From the NCBI RefSeq assembly GCF_004791695.1, contig NZ_SRSO01000001.1:248001-312000 (forward strand): 64,000 nucleotides of DNA. Reading direction: 5' to 3'. Origin of the DNA: Flavivirga rizhaonensis (GTDB lineage: Bacteria; Bacteroidota; Bacteroidia; Flavobacteriales; Flavobacteriaceae). Within the stretch, counting starts at the first letter, position 1; each line of letters opens with the position of its first letter. This document shows positions 56,336 through 64,000 of this stretch, piece after piece. A program made the translations under genes and the position numbers. Below the pieces are notes generated by a model that searched no databases, was not told the origin of the DNA, and worked only from the letters and a program-made list of their open reading frames with translations.

Positions 56336-57178
56336 TTATCGTAATTCATTAATTGCACAAACATCCATATCACCATAATCCAGATTTTCACCAGCCATTC
56401 CCCAGATAAAACTATAATTGCTGGTACCAGAGCCAGAGTGAACGGACCAGGGAGGAGAAATAACAGCTTGTTTATTTGCCATCCAGATATGCCTTGTTTC
56501 TTGAGTCTCGCCCATAAAGTGACATACTGCTTGATCTTCAGGGACTTCAAAATAAAAATAGACTTCCATTCTTCGATCATGTACATGTGCTGGCATCGTA
56601 TTCCAAGAACTACCAGGTTTTATAGTAGTCATACCCATTTGTAATTGGCATACATCTACCACACTATTTACTATATATTTTCTTAACGTTCTGGCATTAG
56701 CAGTTTCTGGAGCTCCTAACTCTATAACTTCAACATCATGAGTTCCAATTTTTTTATTTGGAAACGTTTTATGAGCAGGAGTAGAGTTTAGATAAAACTG
56801 TGCTGGATTTTCAGAAGATTTACTTGAAAACGACACTTTTTTATTTCCCTGCCCTAAATACAAGGCTTCTTTATGATTTAAAATATAATCAGTATCATCT
56901 ACTGAAACAGTTCCTGTATCACCTATATTAATAATGCCTAATTCTCTTCTTTCAAGAAAGTATTGAGATTTTAATTCATCAATAGTTTCTAGAATTACAG
57001 ATTTATTTATTGGTACAATACCAGCTACCATAAACCTATCATAATGAGAATATATCCAATGTATCCCGTCTTTTACCATAAGGTCTTTTATTAAAAACTC
57101 ATTTCTAAGCTCAGTGGTATCCATTTTTTTTACTTCTCTCGGAGATGCTGCATATCTTACTTCGCAGTTTGTACTCAT
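56336..57178 (-). CDS. kduI: 5-dehydro-4-deoxy-D-glucuronate isomerase
   Basis: This 280-residue cupin-fold isomerase starts MSTNCEVRYAASPREVKKMD, the family beginning, and has RFMVAGIVPINKSVIL, MPAHVHDRRMEVYFYFEVP with the metal-binding HxH and Glu, and PPWSVHSGSGTSNYSFIWGM with a further His. It converts the unsaturated uronate product 5-keto-4-deoxyuronate to 2,5-diketo-3-deoxygluconate, the KduD substrate. An operator-like palindrome at 57223 lies 45 bp upstream, between it and the divergent LacI gene. Confidence 0.96.
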   Translation of the reverse strand: MSTNCEVRYAASPREVKKMDTTELRNEFLIKDLMVKDGIHWIYSHYDRFMVAGIVPINKSVILETIDELKSQYFLERRELGIINIGDTGTVSVDDTDYILNHKEALYLGQGNKKVSFSSKSSENPAQFYLNSTPAHKTFPNKKIGTHDVEVIELGAPETANARTLRKYIVNSVVDVCQLQMGMTTIKPGSSWNTMPAHVHDRRMEVYFYFEVPEDQAVCHFMGETQETRHIWMANKQAVISPPWSVHSGSGTSNYSFIWGMAGENLDYGDMDVCAINELR

Positions 57179-57222
57179 AATTAAATAGTGTTATTTGTTT
57201 TGTGTAAAAATAGTAAATTATA

Positions 57223-57250
57223 TTAAAAATACAATCGATTGTATTTTTAA
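57223..57250. promoter_or_regulatory. 28-bp perfect palindrome, predicted LacI-family operator
   Basis: Arms of 14 bp are exact reverse complements around the centre at 57236/57237: TTAAAAATACAATC and its complement. The inner CAATCGATTG is identical to the core of the palindrome at 25298. It is between the divergent kduI and LacI genes, so it can control both. Confidence 0.75.
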
Positions 57251-57307
57251 ATTTAACCATATTTGTTTTTACTATATTTATGCGCTAAATTATTGTAAAT
57301 TTTCTTA

Positions 57308-58324
57308 ATGAATAAAAATAAAGCTACTATACATGATATTTCTAAAGCATTGGGTATTGATAGTTCTACGGTTTCAAGAGCGTTAAATGATAGTCCAAGA
57401 GTATCTAAAAAAACAAAAGGAAAAATATTAAAAAAAGCGAAAGAACTAGGGTATCAAAGAAATAGTTTAGCTTCTAGCTTGCGTACCAGTAAAACACAAA
57501 CGATAGCAGTTGTTTTGCCTAGAATCTCTAGGCACTTTTTTGCCAGAGTCATAGCGGGGATTGAAGAAACTGCTCATAAAGCTGGATATAATGTTATTAT
57601 TTGTCAATCATTAGATAATCTGGAAAGAGAGAAAAAAATAATATCTACGCTCATTTCTAACCGTGTGGATGGCATTATGATTTCTATTTCAATGGAAACA
57701 ACAAATTATGAGCATTTAGAAGCCTATAAAAAGCTTGATAAGCCAATTGTTTTTTTTGATAGACCCTGTGAGTTGCCTAATTGCATTAATGTGAATATTG
57801 ACAACTTTCAAGCTAGTTTTGATGCTACTCAGCATTTAATTTCAAGAGGATGTAAGCATATTGTACATTTTTCGGGTTCTCAAAAAATTGAACTTTATAG
57901 ACAACGTAAAGCAGGCTATATTGCAGCTTTGGAGAAAAACAATATTAAAATAAACGACCATTATATTTTTGAATCAAATCTATCAGAAGAAGATGGTATT
58001 AGAGCTGCAAAAAAAATACTTAGATTAAAAAACATTGATGGTTTGTACTCGTCTAATGATACTGCGGCCATAAGTGCTATGAAATATTTTAAGAGCAAAA
58101 GGGTAAGAGTTCCAGAAGATATCGCTGTTGTTGGTTTTAACAATGACCCTATTTCAGCAGTTATAGAACCCAGCCTTACGACGATCAATCAACCAGCACT
58201 TGAAATCGGTAAAATGGCTTCTAACCTATTATTTGAACAAATTAATAATAAAACTAAAACTACTAAAATCCAGTTTAGACTTTTGAATTCTGAATTGATT
58301 ATAAGACACTCCTCAAAAAAATAA
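57308..58324 (+). CDS. LacI family transcriptional regulator
   Basis: This 338-residue regulator has the LacI helix-turn-helix at residues ~6-55 (ATIHDISKALGIDSSTVSRA, SPRVSKKTKGK) and an effector domain (TIAVVLPRISRHFFARVIAG, DIAVVGFNNDPISAVIEP). It is about the same length as the regulator at 24165 and clearly homologous, especially around LPRISRHFFARVIAGIEE. It is divergent from kduI with the palindrome between them, so it most likely represses kduI-kduD-DUF4861 in the absence of a uronate. The decayed SusCD remnant lies just downstream. Confidence 0.93.
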   Translation: MNKNKATIHDISKALGIDSSTVSRALNDSPRVSKKTKGKILKKAKELGYQRNSLASSLRTSKTQTIAVVLPRISRHFFARVIAGIEETAHKAGYNVIICQSLDNLEREKKIISTLISNRVDGIMISISMETTNYEHLEAYKKLDKPIVFFDRPCELPNCINVNIDNFQASFDATQHLISRGCKHIVHFSGSQKIELYRQRKAGYIAALEKNNIKINDHYIFESNLSEEDGIRAAKKILRLKNIDGLYSSNDTAAISAMKYFKSKRVRVPEDIAVVGFNNDPISAVIEPSLTTINQPALEIGKMASNLLFEQINNKTKTTKIQFRLLNSELIIRHSSKK

Positions 58325-58521
58325 AACTATAGGTAACACGTTTTTTTATTAAACCCATATAACGAATAATTGTTCATTTCATAGCTACAATACCTGTAGT
58401 TTTTATGTAAGAGAATTATTATCAAAGATTAATTCACCCCCTTTAAAAAATTAAATTGTAACCCACTTTTTTATGCTTGTTTCTGTCATTTGTAATAGAA
58501 AATAACTAAAAACTAAAACTT

Positions 58522-58791
58522 ATGAAGAAAACCAGACTTAAAATTTTGATGAGACATTTAACTCAGCTTTTTTTGATTGTTATGTGCTCAATTTTAACGG
58601 TTTACGGTCAAACTAAAGTCATAAGTATAGTGACCAATGAATCTGGGCTAGCAGTTGCTGGGGTTAATATTCTTGAAACTGGAAGCCAAAATGATGTAGT
58701 TACAGATTTTGATGGCGACTTCTCAATGACTCTTGAAAAAGATAGTTCAGAATTAACAATGACATATTTAGGTTATGGTACTTTGGTGTAG
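58522..58791 (+). pseudogene. SusC N-terminal remnant
   Basis: The 89-residue frame starts MKKTRLKILMRHLTQLFLIV, a signal sequence, then TKVISIVTNESGLAVAGVNI and VVTDFDGDFSMTLEKDSSEL, the carboxypeptidase-regulatory-like start of a SusC. It breaks at LGYGTLV, before the plug. About 1000 residues of plug and barrel are missing. The remainder joins directly to a SusD C-terminal remnant in another frame, so a deletion of several kilobases between susC and susD is implied. Confidence 0.82.
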
Positions 58792-59033
58792 CTACAGCTA
58801 TAGTAGATGATATTATTGAGGAGAAAGGCTGGAAATTAGCAGGAGCATATAAAAGGTGATTTGATTTGGTAAGAACTTAAAAAGAAGTAGAATAAATAGC
58901 TGCCAAAAGAGATCTAGCAGAGTAAATAGTACCCCAAAGGATGCCAAAAAGACTCAATATATTGCTCCAATCCCTACTGCTTCAATACCCATAAGTGAAC
59001 TAACAAAACCCAGAAGGAATTAAGATTCAATAA
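58787..59033 (+). pseudogene. SusD C-terminal remnant with several nonsense mutations
   Basis: From 58787 the sequence reads ATAIVDDIIEEKGWKLAGAY, then KR, then a TGA where SusD has Trp, then FDLVRT, further stops, IAAKRDLAE, and after a frameshift KKTQYIAPIPTASIPISELT. This is the usual SusD end (EGWELAGEGxRWFDLVR and APIPxxEIxxSxLTQNPG). Several TAA/TGA codons replace Glu/Trp codons, so the gene is dead. Together with the SusC remnant upstream it shows a former SusCD pair belonging to the kduI/kduD locus. Confidence 0.78.
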
Positions 59034-59050
59034 AATTTGAGTTCGTTTGT

Positions 59051-59210
59051 TTTTTAACAAAAGAGGCTGTCTGAAAAGTGGTTAATCTTGTCATTCAGAG
59101 CAACGCGAAGAATCTTATTTTACTCATAATCAGGGTTATATATTTTAAAGAGATTCTTCATTCCATTCAGAATGACACTTTTTAGACAGCCTCTTTTATA
59201 GTTAAAAAAA
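59051..59210. repeat. MITE-like long imperfect inverted repeat
   Basis: Outer arms AAAAGAGGCTGTCTGAAAAG (59059-59080) and its complement at 59176-59197 match in 21 of 22 positions, extended on both sides by TTTTTTAAC/GTTAAAAAA. Inner arms GTCATTCAGAG...GAAGAATCT and AGATTCTTC...GAATGAC also pair. About 150 bp can fold into one long hairpin and there is no coding potential. It may be a mini-transposon or a dispersed repeat that helped the deletion next to it. Confidence 0.75.
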
Positions 59211-59287
59211 GAATTACTATTTTTAAAAATTGTTCAACTCGATAGTATAAATTTTATTTCTTTTTGATTGAAACGTATATCTAACAA

Positions 59288-62200
59288 ATGAAAGTATCAA
59301 ACGTATTATCTATTTTATCTTTTTTTTGTATTGCACTTTCAACTGCACAAGAAAATACCAGTTTTTCAAACAATTTAAAATTTAAAAACTATTCAACAAA
59401 AGATGGATTATCTCAACGTTCTGTAGCAAGCATTCTTCAAGATAATCAAGGATTTATGTGGTTTGGAACTCGATATGGATTGAATAAATTCGATGGAGAT
59501 ACCTTTAAAAATTACAATTATAATTCGGAAGAGATAAATAGTTTAAGCCACAACTGGATAACAGAGCTGGTTAAAGACTATAGTGGTACCATTTGGGTAG
59601 GAACTAAAAAGGGATTAAATAAGTATAGTCCAGAGAATGACAATTTTTCGCGCGTAAGAAAGTCTAATTTAAACAAGCAATTTTATGACCACGAGATTTG
59701 GGATATTAAAGTACAAGACTCATCATTTTTATGGATTGCAACTAATCAAGGGCTAGACAAGTTTCATATAGCAACCAATAATATACTTACATTTAAGCAT
59801 AATGATAACAATCCCAATAGCATTAGTTCAGATAAAGTTAGAAGAATATTTATAGCTTCTAATAATGATTTATGGATAAGTACAAGTGAGAAAATTGATC
59901 TCTATGATGTAAAAAAAAATGGATTTAAACACTATGATTATCCTAATAATGCAACACCAACAATTACTAAAAACAATGTGACTGCCTTATTTCAAGATTC
60001 TAGTGGTAAAATTTGGTTGGGATATAACAACGGATTAGCCTTTTTTAATCCTGATACAGACGCTTTTGAAGATTTTAAATTAAAATCAGAAGTAGCAATT
60101 ACAAGCTCTGTTAGAACTATATGTGAAGATCGAGAAGGCTATTTATGGATTGGGACTTATAATGGCTTATGCAAACTAACCCAAAAGAATGATGCTTTTT
60201 ATAAATATGAGCATGATATTACTGACCCTAAAAGCTTAAGTCAGAATTCTATTTATGAAATTGTAGAGGACTCAAGAGGAGACTTGTGGATTGGTACCTG
60301 GGCTGGGGGGATAAGTTATTATGATAAAAGTTCTAATGATTTTGCTACGTTTTCCGAAGGGTATAGTATAAAAAATTTGAACTATAAAGTAGTAAGTTCT
60401 ATTGTTGAAGATGATGAAGAAAACTTATGGATTGGTACTGAAGGCGGAGGAATCAATTTTTATGATAAAAAAAAGAAAACATTTGCCTATTATAAGCATG
60501 ATCCTAAAAACTTAAATAGTCTAAGTGCCAACAATGTTAAAGCAATAATTAAAGATTACAAAGGTGATTTTTGGGTAGGAACACATGATGGAGGTCTTAA
60601 TCAGATAATCATTAATAAAAAAAATAAAAGATTTAAAAGGTTTAAAAATAATCCAAATGATAGTACTAGTATTAGCGATAATAAAATTACCGCCATTACA
60701 GAAGATGCTCAACACAATATTTGGATTGGAACTAACGAAGGCGGATTAAATTTTTATAACAGAAATACAAACGCATTTATTAGAATTGAAGACAGTAGTA
60801 ACACTCTAGGTAATTTTATTTATACGATTTCGAAATCAAAAACAGATAATTCAATATTAATTGGAAGTATAAATGGACTTGCTAAAATAGATATTAAGAC
60901 AAAACATATAACTCCTGTTAATTTTAGGGAAGGTACCACAAACTCATATACTTTAAACCCTGTATTGAGCATATATCAAGAATCTGAAAACAATTACTGG
61001 ATTGGAACTGAAGGCAATGGTTTGTACAATTACAACTCAAAAACTGGTAAAAAAGTAAGATATGGTTTAGTTGATGGATTGCCCAACGAGGTAATATATG
61101 CTATTTTACCAGATGATTACGGCAATGTATGGCTTAGCACGAATAAAGGACTAAGCAGACTAAACTTAGAGACAAAAACATTTAAAAATTTTGAAGAAAC
61201 CGATGGCATTCAAGGTAATGAGTTTAATTATGGGGCTTATTTAAAAACAAAAAAAGGTAATCTGGTTTTTGGGGGTACAGACGGTTTCACTGTTTTCAAT
61301 CCTAACCAAATAGAGGAAAATACATTTATACCACCTGTAGTTTTAACGGATTTTTCAGTTAGAAACAAGCCGTTTAAAACTATTACAGACGCTCTAAGTT
61401 CTATAACATTAAAATACAACCAGAACGATTTTAGTTTTGATTTTGTTGCATTAAGTTACTCACAACCCAATAAAAATCAATATGCTTATAAGCTGGAAGG
61501 TTTTGATACGTACTGGAATTTTATTGGAAATAATAAAACAGCGGTTTACACCAATTTAAATAATGGAGATTATACCTTTAAAGTTAAGGCCTCCAATAAT
61601 GATGGTTTGTGGAATGAAAACGGAAATTCAATCAAGATAAAAATTCTCCCACCTTTATGGAGAACTTGGTGGGCCTATATTATATATCTATTAATGTTAC
61701 TTGCCTTGTTTTGGGGCATTAGAAAATACACACTTTTAAGAATACAAGATAGAAATGAATTAAAACAAGAACGACTCGATAAACAGCAAATGGAAGAAGT
61801 AAATCGTTTAAAACTTCAACTATTTACCAATATTTCCCATGATTTTAGAACGCCACTCACTCTCATTGTAGGACCTCTTAAAAGGATGATTAATAATCAA
61901 GTTGGAGATTCATATATTCAAAATCAATTAACAGGCATGTACAGAAATGCCAGTATACTGTTGCAACTAATCAACCAACTTTTAGATTTTAGAAAAAGCG
62001 AAACAGGTAAATTGCTTTTACATGTTTCAAAAAATGATATGGTAACATTTTTAAAAGACATTCAATTGTCTTTTGATGAGATGGCAAAAGATAGAAATAT
62101 AAAATATGCGTTGCATTCATCAGAAGAATCTGTTGAAGTTTGGTTTGATAAAATCGAAATGAAAAAAGTAATATTGAATATTCTATCTAATGCTTTTAAG

Positions 62201-63406
62201 TTCACACCGCAACATGGTAACGTTTCAATAAACATATCAACAAATAAGGAGGCATTAAATAATGGAGGTGATTATAATTATGTAAAAATTGAAATTCAAG
62301 ATAGTGGTAAAGGAATTCCCGAAGAAGATATTGAATATGTTTTTGATAGATATTTTCAATTAGGGCAACAAAATGAATTAAGATCTGGTACAGGAGTAGG
62401 TTTAGCGCTTGCAAAAGATATTGTAGAACTTCATCATGGTAATATCTATGTAAAAAGCAATTTGGGCATAGGGTCTTGTTTTACTATAGAATTACCCTTA
62501 GGGAAAGCACATTTAAAGCCTGATGAAATTATTGAAAACGATTACGAGGATAATGATATTTTAGATTATTATGAAGTTGCTAACGTTAAATCTGGATGGA
62601 TTAGAGAAGATATTGAAATTGAGGAAAGCAAATTTGATGAAGCATTACCTTCTATCCTTTTAGTTGAAGATAACACTGAAGTAAGACAATTTATAAAAGA
62701 AATTTTCGAAGAAGACTTTAATGTCTATGAAGCAGAAAATGGGCATGCAGGTATTTACTCAGCACAATACAATCCAATAGACGTTATTGTTAGTGATGTT
62801 ATGATGCCAGAAATGAATGGACTAGAAATGTGCGCCAAACTTAAAACAGATATAAGAACAAGCCATATACCTGTTATTATGCTTACAGCAAGAACATCTT
62901 CAAAAGTGCAAAAAGAAGGGTATGAAACTGGGGCAGATATTTATTTAACAAAACCATTTGATGGACCAACATTAAGGCTACAAGTACTTAATATTTTAAA
63001 ATCTAGAAAGCATTTAATTGAAAAGTTTAAAAAAGATATTCTTTTAGAGCCCAAAGAAATTACAGCAGTATCTACAGACGAAGTTTTCTTGAAAAAGGCA
63101 ATGCAAATTATAGAAGAAAACCTTTCTAATGCTAATTTTAATGTAAATACGTTTATAGATAAAATGTTTATGAGTCAATCTGTATTATACAGAAAAATAA
63201 AAGTATTAACAGGGCAGTCCATATCAGAATTTATTAGATCAGTAAGGTTAAAAAAGGCAAGTCAATTACTCTCACAAACAGATATGAGTATTTCTAACGT
63301 AGCATACGATGTTGGGTTTAATGATTTAAAGTATTTTAGAAAATGTTTTAAAAAGGCGTTTAACGAAACACCGTCACAGTACCGAAAGCAAAAAAATGCA
63401 GGATAA
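59288..63406 (+). CDS. Hybrid two-component system regulator (HTCS)
   Basis: This 1372-residue one-protein signalling system has a signal/anchor start (MKVSNVLSILSFFCIALSTA) and about fourteen WIGT/WVGT-type propeller repeats to residue ~680 (MWFGTRYGLNKFD, LWIGTYNGLCKL, VWLSTNKGLSRL), i.e. two seven-bladed propellers. A Y_Y_Y domain follows to ~780, a membrane segment near 795-815, a HisKA with His at about 851 (NISHDFRTPLTL), an ATPase domain, a receiver with Asp at about 1170 (VSDVMMPEMNG), and a C-terminal AraC helix-turn-helix (about 1265-1368). It senses an oligosaccharide in the periplasm and activates a glycan locus. The lipoprotein gene at 63636 is the nearest downstream target. Confidence 0.97.
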   Translation: MKVSNVLSILSFFCIALSTAQENTSFSNNLKFKNYSTKDGLSQRSVASILQDNQGFMWFGTRYGLNKFDGDTFKNYNYNSEEINSLSHNWITELVKDYSGTIWVGTKKGLNKYSPENDNFSRVRKSNLNKQFYDHEIWDIKVQDSSFLWIATNQGLDKFHIATNNILTFKHNDNNPNSISSDKVRRIFIASNNDLWISTSEKIDLYDVKKNGFKHYDYPNNATPTITKNNVTALFQDSSGKIWLGYNNGLAFFNPDTDAFEDFKLKSEVAITSSVRTICEDREGYLWIGTYNGLCKLTQKNDAFYKYEHDITDPKSLSQNSIYEIVEDSRGDLWIGTWAGGISYYDKSSNDFATFSEGYSIKNLNYKVVSSIVEDDEENLWIGTEGGGINFYDKKKKTFAYYKHDPKNLNSLSANNVKAIIKDYKGDFWVGTHDGGLNQIIINKKNKRFKRFKNNPNDSTSISDNKITAITEDAQHNIWIGTNEGGLNFYNRNTNAFIRIEDSSNTLGNFIYTISKSKTDNSILIGSINGLAKIDIKTKHITPVNFREGTTNSYTLNPVLSIYQESENNYWIGTEGNGLYNYNSKTGKKVRYGLVDGLPNEVIYAILPDDYGNVWLSTNKGLSRLNLETKTFKNFEETDGIQGNEFNYGAYLKTKKGNLVFGGTDGFTVFNPNQIEENTFIPPVVLTDFSVRNKPFKTITDALSSITLKYNQNDFSFDFVALSYSQPNKNQYAYKLEGFDTYWNFIGNNKTAVYTNLNNGDYTFKVKASNNDGLWNENGNSIKIKILPPLWRTWWAYIIYLLMLLALFWGIRKYTLLRIQDRNELKQERLDKQQMEEVNRLKLQLFTNISHDFRTPLTLIVGPLKRMINNQVGDSYIQNQLTGMYRNASILLQLINQLLDFRKSETGKLLLHVSKNDMVTFLKDIQLSFDEMAKDRNIKYALHSSEESVEVWFDKIEMKKVILNILSNAFKFTPQHGNVSINISTNKEALNNGGDYNYVKIEIQDSGKGIPEEDIEYVFDRYFQLGQQNELRSGTGVGLALAKDIVELHHGNIYVKSNLGIGSCFTIELPLGKAHLKPDEIIENDYEDNDILDYYEVANVKSGWIREDIEIEESKFDEALPSILLVEDNTEVRQFIKEIFEEDFNVYEAENGHAGIYSAQYNPIDVIVSDVMMPEMNGLEMCAKLKTDIRTSHIPVIMLTARTSSKVQKEGYETGADIYLTKPFDGPTLRLQVLNILKSRKHLIEKFKKDILLEPKEITAVSTDEVFLKKAMQIIEENLSNANFNVNTFIDKMFMSQSVLYRKIKVLTGQSISEFIRSVRLKKASQLLSQTDMSISNVAYDVGFNDLKYFRKCFKKAFNETPSQYRKQKNAG

Positions 63407-63540
63407 GTATAGAAATCAGGCTTTTACATAAAAAAAGGCTTAATTTACCCCCTTTTTTTCAATTAAAAATACCCCATAACTTCGTGCATAAATAAGCACC
63501 TTTACCAAAAAATCAATCTAAATCTTTTTTGGTTATAGCT

Positions 63541-63559
63541 CATGCTTTTTAAATGCATG
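63541..63559. promoter_or_regulatory. Inverted repeat CATGC-N9-GCATG in the promoter region of the last gene
   Basis: The five-base arms CATGC and GCATG flank TTTTTAAAT, 77 bp before the start of the final lipoprotein gene. It could be part of the HTCS-binding region, but the symmetry is short and chance is likely in AT-rich DNA. Confidence 0.25.
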
Positions 63560-63635
63560 TACGTTTCCAAAACTATATTAGATAATTTAAATTTCAAACT
63601 AAACTCAATTTAAGAACCAGCAAAACTATAAACTA

Positions 63636-64000
63636 ATGAAAAAATGTTTCCTTTTAATGTCTATAAGCTTTTTATTTCTTTTTACGGAAAGCTGTAATGA
63701 AGATACATTTATAGAAGATCCAACGCTTGAGAGTCTTGGGGAACCTAAAAACTTATCGTATACAGAGATTATAAATGCTAGAGAATTTTCCTTGTTAAAA
63801 ACCGATGTACCAACTATTGATACGGGTGGGCTAATACCAACTTTTGAAATTGTTTCAGGAAGAACAGAAGATGGTACTATTTTAGACGATACTTTTATGA
63901 GCCAAGTGAGTATCGCTGGAACTGTTGAAACTATAGAAAACCTAAGTCCTGAAAACTACTACGAGTTCAATGGAGAAACGGTAACCACTTACGTTTCCGT
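63636..64000 (+). CDS. Lipoprotein, probable glycan-locus surface protein (3' truncated by window edge)
   Basis: The visible 121 residues start MKKCFLLMSISFLFLFTESC, a lipoprotein signal with lipidated Cys at 20 followed by NEDTFIEDPTLESLGEP. The rest (SLLKTDVPTIDTGGLIPTFE, TEDGTILDDTFM) is beta-rich without a recognised family. The gene follows the HTCS by 229 bp on the same strand, so it is likely the first gene of the locus controlled by it, perhaps a surface glycan-binding protein. It is cut by the window end, so length and family are open. Confidence 0.7.
   Translation, partial: MKKCFLLMSISFLFLFTESCNEDTFIEDPTLESLGEPKNLSYTEIINAREFSLLKTDVPTIDTGGLIPTFEIVSGRTEDGTILDDTFMSQVSIAGTVETIENLSPENYYEFNGETVTTYVS

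Noticed and set aside
63407..63450. Terminator after the HTCS gene
   Set aside because: The AGGCTTTTA and AAAAGGCTT stretches are not complementary as arms, so no stem forms.
1..64000. tRNA, rRNA or CRISPR arrays
   Set aside because: I looked for T-loop GGTTCRA patterns with cloverleaf arms and for regularly spaced repeats and saw none.

Overview
The window is AT-rich DNA from a member of the Bacteroidota, almost certainly a marine-type Flavobacteriaceae. The evidence is the gene content: two SusC/SusD systems (one intact, one decayed), a hybrid one-component sensor regulator (HTCS), a type IX secretion (T9SS) sorting domain protein, LytTR two-component pairs, DUF4861, KduI/KduD, BshC, and promoters of the Bacteroidota type (TAnnTTTG). 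I see no tRNA, rRNA or CRISPR array. The window starts inside one gene and ends inside another.

Region 1 (1-24 kb) is mixed housekeeping and accessory material. It holds the end of an ABC-2 permease/M1 peptidase fusion, a nitrilase-family hydrolase, two tandem DUF4386 membrane proteins (one frameshifted at a TA repeat), an exported amidohydrolase, and an esterase with TPRs. It also has two beta-lactamase-fold serine hydrolases and two LytS/LytTR-type histidine kinase/response regulator pairs. Close to the first pair are a TonB-dependent receptor, a secreted alpha/beta hydrolase and a DJ-1/PfpI lipoprotein.

Region 2 (24-35.4 kb) is a polysaccharide-utilisation-type locus. A LacI regulator is divergent from SusC, SusD, an iduronate-2-sulfatase-like S1 sulfatase, a ThuA-domain protein and two Gfo/Idh/MocA-type oxidoreductases. 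All the enzymes carry export signals (Sec, Tat or lipoprotein) and there is no recognisable glycoside hydrolase or lyase. A 52-bp perfect palindrome lies between the regulator and SusC, and a strong hairpin separates SusCD from the enzymes.

Region 3 (35.5-45 kb) carries cell-surface proteins: a beta-helix lipoprotein; a three-gene set made of a T9SS-sorted small protein, an outer-membrane barrel and a large protein resembling a phage tail spike; a carboxypeptidase-regulatory-like protein; and a pair made of a PhoX-like lipoprotein with a collagen-like stretch and a di-haem cytochrome c peroxidase.

Region 4 (45-53 kb) is core metabolism and envelope: bshC (bacillithiol), a PLP-dependent decarboxylase, guaA, a LysM/periplasmic-binding lipoprotein-like protein, a DUF922 protease-like protein and a DUF3820 protein.

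Region 5 (53-64 kb) is a second, eroding uronate locus. It contains a broken IS630-family element whose end has replaced the stop codon of a DUF4861 gene, then kduD, kduI, a second LacI regulator with an operator sharing the CAATCGATTG core, a SusC start fused by deletion to a nonsense-riddled SusD end, a MITE-like inverted repeat, and an intact HTCS followed by the start of a new lipoprotein gene.
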